From Methanobacteriota archaeon (GTDB lineage: Archaea; Halobacteriota; Methanosarcinia; Methanosarcinales; Methanosarcinaceae): a stretch of 50,320 nucleotides of DNA. Below are positions 31,704 to 41,837 of the stretch, in pieces. Numbering within the stretch: the stretch's first letter is position 1; the number at the start of each line of letters is the position of its first letter. The translations under genes were made by a program, and so were the position numbers. The DNA is taken from contig JAEWQJ010000045.1 in the NCBI GenBank assembly GCA_023399215.1, positions 1 through 50,320 on the forward strand, written 5' to 3'. Below the pieces are notes generated by a model. It had not been told where the DNA came from. It saw nothing but the letters and a program-made list of their open reading frames with translations, and made no database searches.

Positions 31704-33227
31704 TTATTGAAATAATGTTATTTTTTTCAGTCCTTTTTCAATGGCTTCAACAACACTTCTCAGTACTTTGATTCGGGAGTATCGTTTGTCGTTTGATTCT
31801 ACAATAACCCACTGGGCATTTATTGTACTTGTTTTCTGAAGCATCTCATCGACTGCGATTTTATAATCCTCCCATCTGTTCCTGTTCCTCCAGTCTTCGT
31901 CTGTAATTTTCCACTTTTTCTCAGGATCATGTTGCCTGCTGTTAAAACGTTCAAGTTGAGTTTCCTTATCAATGTGAAGCCAGAACTTAACTACAATTGC
32001 TCCAGCCTGTGTCAGGATTTCTTCAAATTCATTGATCTCCCTGTAAGCCCTTTTCCATTCGTCCTCGCTGCAAAAGCCTTCAATTCTTTCTACCATAACG
32101 CGGCCGTACCAGCTCCGATCAAAAATTGTTATATGACCGGCTCTAGGGATTCCTTCACAGAAACGCCAGAGGTAATGATGGGCTTTTTCGATGTCGTTCG
32201 GCGAGCCCACAGGGACTACCCTGTAGAGCCTGGGATTTAGATTTTCTACAAAGCGATAGATGTTTCCTCCTTTGCCGGCAGCGTCCCAACCTTCAAAGAC
32301 CACAACCAGGGGACGCTTTTTCTTAAAAAGCTCATACTGGAGGTCTGCAAGTTTTTGCTGGTATAATTTTTTTGATTTTTTATATTCATCGGTATCCATC
32401 TTTTTGGAGAGGTCAACTTTTTCCAGAATGGAATTGTTAAGCTGAGGGACCTCTGGGGTTTCAGTATCCAGATATTTGAGGGTCTGTTCAGCTGGTGTTC
32501 TAGTTACCTGTTCAATAGAAGCTTCAATCGCATGGATGGCCGTCGTCATAATTTTTAAAGTTGCAAAGTTTCTGTTATTAGCTTCCACTATTGTCCAGGG
32601 GGCATAAGGCATATCGGTTTTCTCTAAGATCCTCTCGACAAGCGGCAGATACTCATTGTATTTATGGATAAAATCAAGGTCCTGTCTTGCTTCATCCTCG
32701 TACTCGTCAAATATCGGGATGTCAACTTTTTTAAGGTCTTTAAAACGTTCTTTATGCTCTTTTTCACTGATGTGAAGGAAAACTTTTATTATAAGATACC
32801 CTTCATCGGCAAGTTGTCGCTCAAAATAGTTTATTTCTTCCAGGTATTTCCCCAGTTCTTCTTCAGAGTTATTCTTTTCCAGACACTCTATGATTGCCCT
32901 GCTGTACCAGCTCCTATCAAAGATTCCAATCTTTCCTCTCACAGGAACCCTGGACCAGTAGCGTATAACAAAGGGCTTAAGGAGTTCTTCATAGCAGGGC
33001 CTAGTCATTGTGTGGAAATCGTATCCTCTGGGGTCCAGAGAAATAATAAAACGGTTGATATCCTCTGCCATTCCGGATACGTGCCAGCCTTCAAAAACGA
33101 GAATAACAGGTATCTTCAAATCCCAGGCTTTGCGCTGTAGTTCTCCTAGCTTGGCTTTAAATGCTTTATGATTTTTTTTGTACTCAGCAGTTGTTATTGT
33201 TTTAGAGAGATCAATTTTTTCAAGCAT
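31704..33227 (-). CDS. pap: Polyphosphate kinase 2-type phosphotransferase with two PPK2 domains
   Basis: 507 aa, the size of polyphosphate:AMP phosphotransferases, with two PPK2 domains in tandem. The C-terminal domain has a good Walker A (FEGWDAAGKGG), FDRSWYGRVMVER (lid/Walker B area) and the downstream HIDKETQLERF. The N-terminal copy has FEGWHVSGMAED instead, losing the Lys and Gly of the P-loop, but keeps FDRSWYSRAI. So only the C-terminal half should catalyse phosphate transfer from polyphosphate to a nucleotide; the N-terminal half is probably structural or regulatory, as known for double-domain PPK2s. It is monocistronic. Confidence 0.88.
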   Translation of the reverse strand: MLEKIDLSKTITTAEYKKNHKAFKAKLGELQRKAWDLKIPVILVFEGWHVSGMAEDINRFIISLDPRGYDFHTMTRPCYEELLKPFVIRYWSRVPVRGKIGIFDRSWYSRAIIECLEKNNSEEELGKYLEEINYFERQLADEGYLIIKVFLHISEKEHKERFKDLKKVDIPIFDEYEDEARQDLDFIHKYNEYLPLVERILEKTDMPYAPWTIVEANNRNFATLKIMTTAIHAIEASIEQVTRTPAEQTLKYLDTETPEVPQLNNSILEKVDLSKKMDTDEYKKSKKLYQQKLADLQYELFKKKRPLVVVFEGWDAAGKGGNIYRFVENLNPRLYRVVPVGSPNDIEKAHHYLWRFCEGIPRAGHITIFDRSWYGRVMVERIEGFCSEDEWKRAYREINEFEEILTQAGAIVVKFWLHIDKETQLERFNSRQHDPEKKWKITDEDWRNRNRWEDYKIAVDEMLQKTSTINAQWVIVESNDKRYSRIKVLRSVVEAIEKGLKKITLFQ

Positions 33228-35464
33228 AAGGAACCCTGTTTATTTTTTTAAAATTGAGAATTATCTCAGTACTAATTTCTATTGATACCAGTTCATGAGA
33301 TAATTTATAGGACAGAATAACTTACTAAATAGATATAATATATAATATTATTTAATTTAGTTTTGCTTTTTTGCAGATGTTAACTTTTTTTCAATTAACC
33401 TATATGTTAATTGTCTGATTCAATAAGTTGGGCATATTTGTACCAACTCGATGAAAAATACTTGAACTTTTGATTGCGGAACAAAGTATTCGTTTCACGG
33501 GATATTTACTTTGATGAGTCTACACAAACAAAACAGAAAACTATTTTATAAATATAGCTTAATATTACGTAGATTTTAAGTATATATTATGTTTATTTAA
33601 CATATATTAGTTTTGTTAAATATATATTAGTTTTATTAAATATATATACATAATATATACTAGTTTATGTTAGTTAAAATTGTAAAATATATATGCATTT
33701 AAAGTAACAATTTATTTTAGCATAATTTATATTGTATACTTAACTTTACATTACAACAATTTACAAATAATTTTATATTTTAAAGCATGTTTTTAATGCC
33801 ATGTAATTTATAGTATGTAACAACATTAGTTAGTATACTCAGTTATAAACATTCAATATAAAACAGCTTATCAAGTAACTGTTTTATTTTGTAACATCCT
33901 ACCATTAATACAATTAAAAACAGTTTAAGATATATGATTAAATGCACCAATTGAATATGTCAACAAAATAATCACATATAAAAATTATATATTAAGTTAC
34001 ATGTTTTAAATTGAGTAATTTAAAAATAAACAAAAAGTAGATACACTTTTTAAAAGTTATATTTTATCATATATTATGCTACAATTTCATAGAATCATTA
34101 CAAATAACAGTTCGCTTATTGATTGTTCAATAAATAACAAATATTTAAGCAGGTCATAGAGTTTAAATACTCAACAAAATAAACATATACAGTAAATAAA
34201 CGAATTCGATTCAAAATTTAATTCATAAAAATATTTAAACAATATCTACATTTTTTAGTATCTTTTAGTATTTTTTACAAAAGTTCATTAATATGATACT
34301 ATATTTATAATATAGTTTTTTAGGCAAATAGTGTATAATAATAAGGTTAAATCTTAGCAAAAACATATAGTAATATATTGGACAAAATGTTAGATTAATA
34401 ACTACATATGAGAATAAAATAAACAAAAATAACTATATTTTGAAATTTCGGCCTTTTTATTTTTTGCATGGAACGCATTTCCAATTCTTATAGTATATAT
34501 GAATAAACCCTTTTAAATTCTTCATCATTTTCCTTTCATGACTTTATGCATTTACTCTTACGGTTGTCGGCCAAATACCCCATATTCTCATAGTCTTTGT
34601 AATAATTGACTTCACAAAATTGGGGTCTAAAGACTATTCTGTAAAAATGTTCAGTTTTATTCTTATATAATATAAGAATAAATTTCTCTTTAAATGGTTT
34701 GGACCTATTGAAAAGTTTCAAAAAACAAACAGCATGAAATAATTACCTATTTATGCATAAAAGGCATAAATTGGCATATTAGTTATTACAAAAACCGAGC
34801 TTTGTTCACTCAGTAGAAGGTTCCAGACCGGAATTATAAGGAAAACATAGGGAATAGACGAAGCTTGTCTGAATAAGTTGGTTTTTTTGTATATTTAGCT
34901 GAAATCTCTCTTAGCTTTTTCAATTCTGTTTTATTTTTATTCATAATATTTATATTATACATCAAGTATCTTAATCAATATTTGCTTATTATAATCCTAT
35001 ATTTATATAATAATTTTTGACTCAGTTAGTGTAGACTTACTAATCAAAAAACTATTGAGAAAATATATTAACAATTAATCAATTTTCACCAAGAATGTGC
35101 TTTAAGATTTATGTTCAAAATTTATAATATCTGAACCAATATATAGAAATTACTTGACTCTTAAAACTTTAAAGTGTCTTATAGATATAAATCCACTATT
35201 AAATCTACTATTAAATTCACTATTTAATATATCATACCAAAATATATCCTAAAATATAATTTAAAAATTATTATTTTAATTTAATAATTTCCAAATTTAT
35301 TATATATTTTTATTATTATATTATAAAATTTAACAAATATTATATATTTTACATGATGAAAGGGTTCTTTTTTGGTATTATTATATAGTTACAATTAATA
35401 TATTACAAATTAAAGCGCCTGATTATCCAAAAATATCAGAGAAATAATAAAATATGTAACTAAA
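33228..35464. other. 2.2-kb AT-rich gene desert
   Basis: No convincing gene. Runs of A/T dominate, with a ~20-bp motif TTAAATATATATTAGTTTT repeated two to three times at 33597-33650. Short islands of mixed composition near 34440-34500 and 34800-34880 could be remnants of lost genes. A 61-codon frame on the minus strand (34536-34721) starts with TTG and has no ribosome-binding site. No replication-initiator gene is adjacent. Confidence 0.6.
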
Positions 35465-35929
35465 TTATAATGCCAGCTCAAGGTCAAATATTTCTTCAAA
35501 AAGTTCGTATTTTTTGCGAGCTCTGTATAGGTACTGACGGATAGGAGTTTCATCTTTTGCCCTGGCAAAAAGAGCTTCGATTTCCCCTCTGGAGAAGACG
35601 GCTTCAAGCTTTTTCATGGAAATTGACTCAAGCCCTTTCCAGTCGTCGATCCTCTGATTACTTATAGGAATCGGAATTGGAAGCAAGGATACCTGGACCT
35701 CATCTACCCAGTTCCATTCAGAATCATAGATATTTGCATAAAAAGCCCCGCAAGAACTGCATTTTGTTACTATTATGGTTCTTTCTCCTGCTTTGTGATA
35801 GCTAAGGCTCATAAGTATGGAGTCGCATCTGGAGCAGTTACCAATCTCATTTTCTTCCAGGCTATAAGCATGTATCTGGTTCTCTCCAATGTATAAATCA
35901 TTTCCTTTAAGATCATAGCTATATTCCAT
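35465..35929 (-). CDS. Hypothetical protein with a zinc-ribbon
   Basis: 154 aa. Two CxxC knuckles (CSRCDS at about 32 and CSSCGAFY about 25 residues later) form a likely zinc ribbon. The C-terminal half is helical and charged (KKLEAVFSRGEIEALFARAKDE, in parts), ending YRARKKYELFEEIFDLELAL in part. AGGAGCG lies 7 nt before the ATG. No family is recognised; a nucleic-acid- or protein-binding role is possible. Confidence 0.65.
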   Translation of the reverse strand: MEYSYDLKGNDLYIGENQIHAYSLEENEIGNCSRCDSILMSLSYHKAGERTIIVTKCSSCGAFYANIYDSEWNWVDEVQVSLLPIPIPISNQRIDDWKGLESISMKKLEAVFSRGEIEALFARAKDETPIRQYLYRARKKYELFEEIFDLELAL

Positions 35930-36080
35930 ATTGTTCGCTCCTGGATGATGTTGAGAGGGTCAATGCTATTGGCTTTTGGACTTTTTATTCGTTCTTACTC
36001 TCTTTCTTTGTAAAGGTTATATATCTATTAATATTAATCGGGTAAGAATATCTGAAAAACCATATATTTTTCCATCCCTT

Positions 36081-36220
36081 TATAATAATCTTCATTATTT
36101 TATTCCCCTGCCCTCCAATAAGGATTTCATATAATTCTCTTCTTATAATAATTCCTATATTTTATTCTCTTATCTTCCAGTAAGGTTTCCTTATATTTCT
36201 CTTTTAATAATAATCTTCAC
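36081..36220. repeat. Diverged 62-63-bp tandem repeat in the gap 35930-36582
   Basis: TATAATAAT starts at 36081, 36144 and about 36206, each followed by a TTTTATTC and TCCARTAAGG block in the two complete copies. The rest of the gap is AT-rich without a gene. Confidence 0.55.
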
Positions 36221-36582
36221 AATTTCAAATTAATTTATGTAATTAAATAAAATTACATTTCTTATTTTGATCTTGAATACATCTTTTTGAATAAAAACAC
36301 TATTTCCTTCAAAAACGTAAGTCTCTATTTTTTCAATTTTTTTAAAATCTTGCAATTAAATAAAATTCCGACTTTTAAAAATTAAAATTATCCTCCAAAG
36401 TTGAATATTCAAAATAGTTAGGGCTAGACTAACTAAATAATCAAATTTTTTAATGACTGATTTACCTATAATTACGCAACATATTAAACAATATTTGAAA
36501 TACTCTTGAAATAGTGAATTTGGTCACTCTCTATATCACAATTTCGCTAATTTAATATTAGTTATATTAACTAATCTATTAC

Positions 36583-38529
36583 ATGAATGATAAAGAACTA
36601 GGCTTATTATATTTAATAACGGATCAATACCCATTATCAAGTGAAAACTATATAGAAGCATTGAATATATTTGAGAAACTTATAAAGACAGAACCCGAAT
36701 ATGAAATGGCATGGTTTGGCAAAGCAGCCATTTTACTTCAACTTTGTAGATATAAAGAAAGTTTAAAGGCATCCGAAAAAATAATAGAAATTTGCGAAAA
36801 ATATCCAGAAAAACTAGATAAAAGGGCAATATTTTATTCAGGAGCATGGGTTTGTAAAGGATTTGCTCTAAGCTACCTTGAAAGAGATGAAGAAAGTTTA
36901 GAGGCAACCATAAAGGCAATAGAAACTTTTGACAAATGTCCGAGCACACCTGATGAAAATACGTCAACAATTCAATCTGTAGCGTGGGCAAATAAAGGGC
37001 ACGTTTTAAGTAAACTTAAAAGATACGAAGAAGCCTTACAGGCATATGACATAGCAATAGAAATTAAACCAAATAGTATAGGCGCATGGACTGGAAAGAT
37101 AGGTGTATATTGGGGTAACCATAACTATGAAAAAACCCTCGAAACAATTGAAAAAGCAATGTCAGTAGTTGAAATTGAAAATAAGATAAATTTATTGGAA
37201 ATGAAAGGCCATGTTCTGTCGCTTAATGAAATGTATAGAGAAGCTCTAGAAGCATATAGTGATGCAATTAAAATTAATAACGAAAATGCACATTTATGGA
37301 TATGTAAAGGTATCCTTTTTCTCAAATTAGAAGCTTATAGCTATGCTTTAAAATCATTTGAAAAAGCAATAACTATTGACCCTAAAGATGCAAATGCTTG
37401 GAAATATAAAGGTCTATCTCTTCTTGACCTTGGTAGAGATACTGAGTGCCAAGAAGCATTTATACAAGCTCTTTATCTTGATCCAAAAGATGCTCAAATG
37501 AATACTATCTTAGCTGAATATTATTTGACGTTTGGAGACATTAATAATGCTTTCAAATATATTGAAAACGCTTTGTTAATAGATAAAGATAACGCAATTT
37601 CTTTATATATAAAGGGTAAAATTAAAATTGAAGAGCAAGATTACGTTACATCGATAAGATGTTTTAAAAAAGCTATTTCTTTGGAACTTAGAGATATGAC
37701 ATATCTTTTATGGGACTCTTATGCAAAATACTTAATGGCCGAATTAGAACTCGCTTCTGATGAAAAAAAATATCAAGATACGATTCTTGGAATCATAAGA
37801 GAACTTAGAAAAATAGAGTGCAATTATATAGAATATAACATTTCCCAAACAATATCTAATTGGGTTTTCAGAATTACCCCATATCAAGTTAAAAAAATAC
37901 TAATAGATATGTTTGAAATTATAAAACGGGCTTTAATCGATCTTAATATAAGTGAAGAAAACACTGTAAAGATACTAGGAATAATGCATCCAATATTTGT
38001 TAAATTTGAAAGTACAAAGAATGTAGCTTATAATTACTATTTTTTAGGATGCTTTTATTATAAAATCAATGATTATTTTACAGCAATTGACTGTTTGAAA
38101 CAATGCAAAAAATTAAGTTCAGATCGTGAAATAAATAACTCTGCCAGTGAAATTCTTAATAATATATGGAATAATAAAATAAGACCTTCATTTTGGAAAT
38201 GGTGGTTGCACTCACCCTCTAACCTCTGGTTTAAAAGAATCTCGTTCATAATACTAAGTTTTTTTTTATTCGGAATATTATTACCAATCCAATCAATTGA
38301 TATTTTCAAAAACAGTTTTTTTTCTTCAATAAATTGGGCAGAAAACACAGTACAACTAACTCTTTTAACTCTAACTATAATTTTTATTTTAACATCACCA
38401 AATATTCAGTATTTTAAAAGTAGTCAAATTGAAATTGAAATACGACCACCTACTGAGTTTGAACTCATCCCAAGTTTAATAGAAAAGAAGCTTAATGAAC
38501 TTGAATATGAAAAACCTCCCCAAAAATAA
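36583..38529 (+). CDS. TPR protein with C-terminal membrane helices
   Basis: 648 aa. About eight to nine TPRs cover residues 1-390 (for example WANKGHVLSKLKRYEEALQAYDIAIEIKPN in parts and WICKGILFLKLEAYSYALKSFEKAITIDPKDANAW in parts). A helical region follows, then two membrane segments (ISFIILSFFLFGILLPI and LTLLTLTIIFILTS) and a short charged tail. TPRs bind partner proteins, so this may be a membrane-tethered scaffold. It has no ribosome-binding site; the ATG is 13-20 bases behind TTATATTA, suggesting a leaderless or short-leader message. Codon use is far more A/T-rich than in neighbouring genes, a sign of transfer. Confidence 0.75.
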   Translation: MNDKELGLLYLITDQYPLSSENYIEALNIFEKLIKTEPEYEMAWFGKAAILLQLCRYKESLKASEKIIEICEKYPEKLDKRAIFYSGAWVCKGFALSYLERDEESLEATIKAIETFDKCPSTPDENTSTIQSVAWANKGHVLSKLKRYEEALQAYDIAIEIKPNSIGAWTGKIGVYWGNHNYEKTLETIEKAMSVVEIENKINLLEMKGHVLSLNEMYREALEAYSDAIKINNENAHLWICKGILFLKLEAYSYALKSFEKAITIDPKDANAWKYKGLSLLDLGRDTECQEAFIQALYLDPKDAQMNTILAEYYLTFGDINNAFKYIENALLIDKDNAISLYIKGKIKIEEQDYVTSIRCFKKAISLELRDMTYLLWDSYAKYLMAELELASDEKKYQDTILGIIRELRKIECNYIEYNISQTISNWVFRITPYQVKKILIDMFEIIKRALIDLNISEENTVKILGIMHPIFVKFESTKNVAYNYYFLGCFYYKINDYFTAIDCLKQCKKLSSDREINNSASEILNNIWNNKIRPSFWKWWLHSPSNLWFKRISFIILSFFLFGILLPIQSIDIFKNSFFSSINWAENTVQLTLLTLTIIFILTSPNIQYFKSSQIEIEIRPPTEFELIPSLIEKKLNELEYEKPPQK

Positions 38530-38633
38530 AAATACCTACTTTAAATTTTCTATTTTACAACATCTATTTTTATAATTTCTTTGTCATCGTTTTACAATTT
38601 TACCTATAAAACATACATATCTTTATACTTTTC

Positions 38634-39311
38634 TCAATAAAGAAAATTAATTTCTTTCTTTTCTCCCTCTATGTATTGAGCTAATTCAAAGACTTTTCTT
38701 TCAATTACTTTTCTTCTGGGGATTAGTTTTCCTTCATACTCTATTCTTTCGCTCATATGAGTTTCATAAGCATTAGATATTTTTTTACTCCCTTCCCTCC
38801 ATAGTCTCAGGGAATAGTTATCCATTCTCAAGAAATCCTTTCTTTTAATCCTCTTACTTTTAATCATTAATTTCCATATGAAAGCGTCTATTTCTCCTCT
38901 GAAAGGCTCCTGAAGGTCATAAGCTAAACTTCTTTTTTCGTTCCTCATTTCGTGCAGAAACCCGATATTAGGATCAAGACCAACAACCCCAATAAATCTT
39001 AAACAGTCAGCTTCCAGTAAGGAATACCCATAATTTAGAAGAGTATTAATTATGTCAGTCGCTCCTTTTCCGCTTCGCTGGTTAAACCCCATTTTTTCAG
39101 GAAAGCCTTTTTTATATTCATTCCAGTAAATTAGAGCCGCTTCTCCTTCCATTCCCATTAATTCAGATATAGATTTAGTCTTATCAACTGCTTCAATGAA
39201 AGGAATTAAAACATTGGGGTTAACTTCAGGATACTGGATTAAAGATAAAACGTTTCCTTCTCCTTCCAGATTCGGCGTTTGCCTATTGTGCCTTTGTTCC
39301 AACCGCCTCAT
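38634..39311 (-). CDS. cas1: Orphan Cas1 lacking its N-terminal domain
   Basis: 225 aa, against about 300-340 for normal Cas1. The catalytic alpha-helical domain is complete: GMEGEAALIYWNEY (Glu55), LLNYGYSLLEADC, GLDPNIGFLHE (His120) and LAYDLQEPFR (Asp132), the three metal ligands of the integrase. The N-terminal beta-sandwich needed for dimerisation is missing. The frame extends only about 13 codons upstream of the ATG to a TAA, so the rest has been deleted. No cas2, other cas gene or CRISPR array is visible within the window. It may be a decayed remnant or a diverged solo Cas1. No ribosome-binding site is visible. Confidence 0.8.
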   Translation of the reverse strand: MRRLEQRHNRQTPNLEGEGNVLSLIQYPEVNPNVLIPFIEAVDKTKSISELMGMEGEAALIYWNEYKKGFPEKMGFNQRSGKGATDIINTLLNYGYSLLEADCLRFIGVVGLDPNIGFLHEMRNEKRSLAYDLQEPFRGEIDAFIWKLMIKSKRIKRKDFLRMDNYSLRLWREGSKKISNAYETHMSERIEYEGKLIPRRKVIERKVFELAQYIEGEKKEINFLY

Positions 39312-39500
39312 TGCGACCTGAGACTTTTTATCTGAGACATTTTATCTTGTTTTTATACATCGTCTAAATAATTTGGATGAAAAACTTACTTGTACAGTGA
39401 GTTTTTTATAGTGAGTTTTTAGAGGATTTTGTGTGGTTAATCGTTTAATTTTAGTTTAGACTTCTCATAATAGGTCAGGAAAATTGTAGTTATTACTTTT

Positions 39501-39534
39501 GTAATGTGTAAAAACTGGTAATGTGTAAAAACTG
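39501..39534. repeat. 17-bp direct repeat, two copies, in the gap 39312-39962
   Basis: GTAATGTGTAAAAACTG occurs twice head to tail. The gap is otherwise AT-rich intergenic DNA with no gene recognised. Confidence 0.6.
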
Positions 39535-39905
39535 GACCAGTAAAGACTGGACAGTTTTAGTGAACATGACGTAAACTTAATATATTGTTATAAGTAAATA
39601 ATAGCACGTCTTAATAAATATATTAAATGTGTGTCTAAAAGTTATTAAAAATAAGGACTTTTTAGAGTTTTACACACATAACTTATATATTAAGGGATTA
39701 ATAATAAATATGTAAAGATCCCGCATTTACATTGGAAAACTTCATAAAATATATAACTTATATCTGGCGCGGGTGGGGCACAAAAACCGATATATCAGAG
39801 AAAGAACATACTATGTATACAAAAACTGGATTTTAAGTTAAGTAAAGTTGTTTATGGATATCAATTTTTTCGTGTCCATCCCCCTCACAACGAATAAATT
39901 TAAAA

Positions 39906-39924
39906 ATCTATATATAGATCTATA
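39906..39924 (+). promoter_or_regulatory. Overlapping palindromes at a TATA-like site
   Basis: ATCTATATATAGAT (39906-39919) and TATAGATCTATA (39913-39924) are both perfect palindromes, sharing a TATA-like core about 40-55 bases before the DUF2551-type gene. This is an arrangement expected of an operator over a promoter, perhaps for self-regulation. Confidence 0.45.
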
Positions 39925-39962
39925 ACTTACATAGTTTACTACATCAGTAAAGGTGGTAATTA

Positions 39963-40292
39963 ATGGTATCCATCCGAGCTAAAATTAAATCCAGGTTAGA
40001 GAAATTTCTAGAAGTTGATACCAGTGGATATCGAAGGACAATCCTGTGTATCTTCATCAAGGTGAAAAAAGCGACTATTGACGAATTACATGAAATGCTT
40101 ACAAGCAAGTATAATGTATCTCGAAATACGGTCGCATCCATGGTAGGATATATCCATTCGAAGCTTGGAATTCTAAGAGCACATAAAGAATCCTATAAAA
40201 CTCCTATGGTTTACTTTTTGAGGGAAGAATATGTAGACCTGCTAATGAAGATTGTAACTTCACCTAAAGAGTCTACTGAATTCACGACTTGA
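39963..40292 (+). CDS. DUF2551-type small helix-turn-helix protein
   Basis: 109 aa. The body reads as a winged-helix: TIDELHEMLTSKYNVSRNTVASMVGYIHSKLGIL in parts, with a helix-turn-helix (VSRNTVASMVGYI) and a wing-like KTPMVYFLREEY. It matches the archaeal DUF2551 group as I remember it. GGTGG lies 6-7 nt before the ATG. The next gene follows by 36 bases, so they probably form a pair of regulators. Confidence 0.75.
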   Translation: MVSIRAKIKSRLEKFLEVDTSGYRRTILCIFIKVKKATIDELHEMLTSKYNVSRNTVASMVGYIHSKLGILRAHKESYKTPMVYFLREEYVDLLMKIVTSPKESTEFTT

Positions 40293-40328
40293 TAAGTTTA
40301 CATTACACTCCAAAATGTCTGATGGACA

Positions 40329-40730
40329 ATGTCACTCGTTAAAAACGCACCCAGAACGGCAACTACTATTGTCGTAAGATCGGATTCCAATTCTCGAATA
40401 AGCCACTCAAGGGATCCATATTACACCCTTATGCGGCGTATTTTTCAAGAAGATGCCACTGCTGTCAGAGGTCAGAAGTTCCTAACTCTAGTGGAAGAGC
40501 GTCAGGCTACTGGAAGTGCTATCCGGACTGATGAATGGAAAAACCTTCTTGAAGAACTTCAGATAGGACGTGCCTCATTTTATTCGATGCGCAACAAGTT
40601 GCTTGGAGCCGGGTTGATTTCGATAAAAGATAGAGAGTACAGGCTTTCAGGTCAGTTCTCAAAGGATCTTTTAGATATGGCCCGCTGGTGGTGGACCGCA
40701 GTTCTCAACCAGCCTGAGGAGAGCCTTTAA
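40329..40730 (+). CDS. Small winged-helix-like protein, partner of the preceding gene
   Basis: 133 aa. A disordered Thr/Ser/Arg-rich start is followed by a helical domain (DPYYTLMRRIFQED; EEL QIGRASFYSMRNKLLGAGLISIKDREYRL in parts) with a helix-turn-helix look: helix IGRASFYSMRNKLLGAGLI then a wing. The end is WWWTAVLNQPEESL. It probably binds DNA together with the upstream protein. The family is not named with confidence. Confidence 0.65.
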   Translation: MSLVKNAPRTATTIVVRSDSNSRISHSRDPYYTLMRRIFQEDATAVRGQKFLTLVEERQATGSAIRTDEWKNLLEELQIGRASFYSMRNKLLGAGLISIKDREYRLSGQFSKDLLDMARWWWTAVLNQPEESL

Positions 40731-40911
40731 AAGAATAAATTCATCTTTTTTCATTTGACTTTAAAACATTTTATTTTAACATTTTATATTAACATCTCAT
40801 TTAATTTTAAAATTTCCAAGCACTTCAGCCGAAAGGTATTTATATAAAATCTTCCTTTAGAAGATACGCTTCAAGGCGAAAGAAATGCGCCCCACAGCGA
40901 AAAATCATCGA

Positions 40912-40984
40912 AGCCCGGTAGTGTAGTGGTCAATCATGCGGGACTCTGGATCCTGCAACCTCGGTTCGAATCCGTGCCGGGCTA
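40912..40984 (+). tRNA. tRNA-Gln (anticodon CTG)
   Basis: Cloverleaf by eye: acceptor AGCCCGG (40912-40918)/CCGGGCT (40977-40983) with discriminator A; D arm GTGTAGTGGTCAATCATG; anticodon stem CGGGA/TCCTG around loop CTCTGGA, giving anticodon CTG; T loop TTCGAAT. The T stem has one mismatch (CTCGG against CCGTG). CCA is not encoded. Confidence 0.92.
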
Positions 40985-41195
40985 TACATATTCTTAATAA
41001 ACTACTTTTTTGATATGAAGGTTGAAGTTCCTATTGTTCTCTAACATGAAATTTTAAATTTTATCTAAATTGTTTATTATTAAATTTTATCTAAGTTGTT
41101 TATTAATAAACGTATACAATTATGTATTTCAGCTTGAATCTTAATTGAAAAAGCTCAAGACAGTTAAAGGTTCTATTATGTTTTTCTATTCCAGC

Positions 41196-41837
41196 TTATA
41201 AGTCCCCAGCTCTCAGCTCTGCAATATAAGGATCATAAGCTGCAGTTGAGCCGCCCGAACAGCGTACAATGTAATAATCTGCAACAATACAAGCTTGCTG
41301 CTCGCGATTATAATTACGGAAATGCTTTTTTTCCCCAGCTCTGTATGCATACCCTTCACTTGCCTGTGCATGAAATGCTTCAATCAGATATTGCGAACCT
41401 GTATGTTCCATCTGCGCGACATGGGTTAATTCATGTATAAGCCATTTCATATCTGAGCTGCCTGCGGCTGTGTTAAGCTTTCTATTGAAGTTGACTGTGT
41501 GAAAAGTTGCAACCCCCATACCTGAGCATCTCTTTAGCTTTGTCCCCAGCCAGGCGAGAAATGAAGCTTCGTCGATACGCACCTTCCCATAATTAATTCT
41601 GTTTCCAAATATGATTCGAGCTTCTTTTTCCTCTACTGCAGTAAGTCTCCGGGTATTAATTTTGACAGTTTGCCATAAATGATCCATAAGTTCAGGAAAG
41701 GCGCAAACGTCGAGAATTTTTGAGATAGCACGGCCGACACGTATAGCGAGGGATAACAGCTCATATCTAATCAGTTTTAAAGACCCTACTCCCCCTGCCA
41801 GATTAGAGTTTCGATAATTTTTGAAGACGGCTTTCAA
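41196..41837 (-). CDS. Putative zinc metallopeptidase (DUF4157-like HExxH protein)
   Basis: 213 aa. The active-site motif HELTHVAQ (about residue 137) is of the HExxH type, with AFHAQASEGYAYRAG downstream holding a possible third ligand Glu. The upstream block with NRINYGKVRI and VATFHTVNFNRKL (a strand pair before the active site) resembles the DUF4157 domain found on toxins and phage-tail-like cargo. There is no signal peptide. It starts at TTG: AGGTGA lies 5-6 nt before it, and no ATG fits. The substrate is unknown. Confidence 0.7.
   Translation of the reverse strand: MKAVFKNYRNSNLAGGVGSLKLIRYELLSLAIRVGRAISKILDVCAFPELMDHLWQTVKINTRRLTAVEEKEARIIFGNRINYGKVRIDEASFLAWLGTKLKRCSGMGVATFHTVNFNRKLNTAAGSSDMKWLIHELTHVAQMEHTGSQYLIEAFHAQASEGYAYRAGEKKHFRNYNREQQACIVADYYIVRCSGGSTAAYDPYIAELRAGDL

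Noticed and set aside
34536..34721. 61-codon minus-strand ORF in the AT desert
   Set aside because: TTG start without ribosome-binding site, no recognisable features.
33228..35464. AT-rich desert as a replication origin
   Set aside because: No Orc1/Cdc6 gene or inverted ORB-type repeats were recognised.
38540..39960. CRISPR array near the orphan Cas1
   Set aside because: The repeats here are two-copy or low-complexity, without 25-37-base repeats spaced by unique 30-40-base spacers.
40912..40984. tRNA-Gln as an integration site
   Set aside because: No second copy of the tRNA 3' end and no integrase gene seen nearby.
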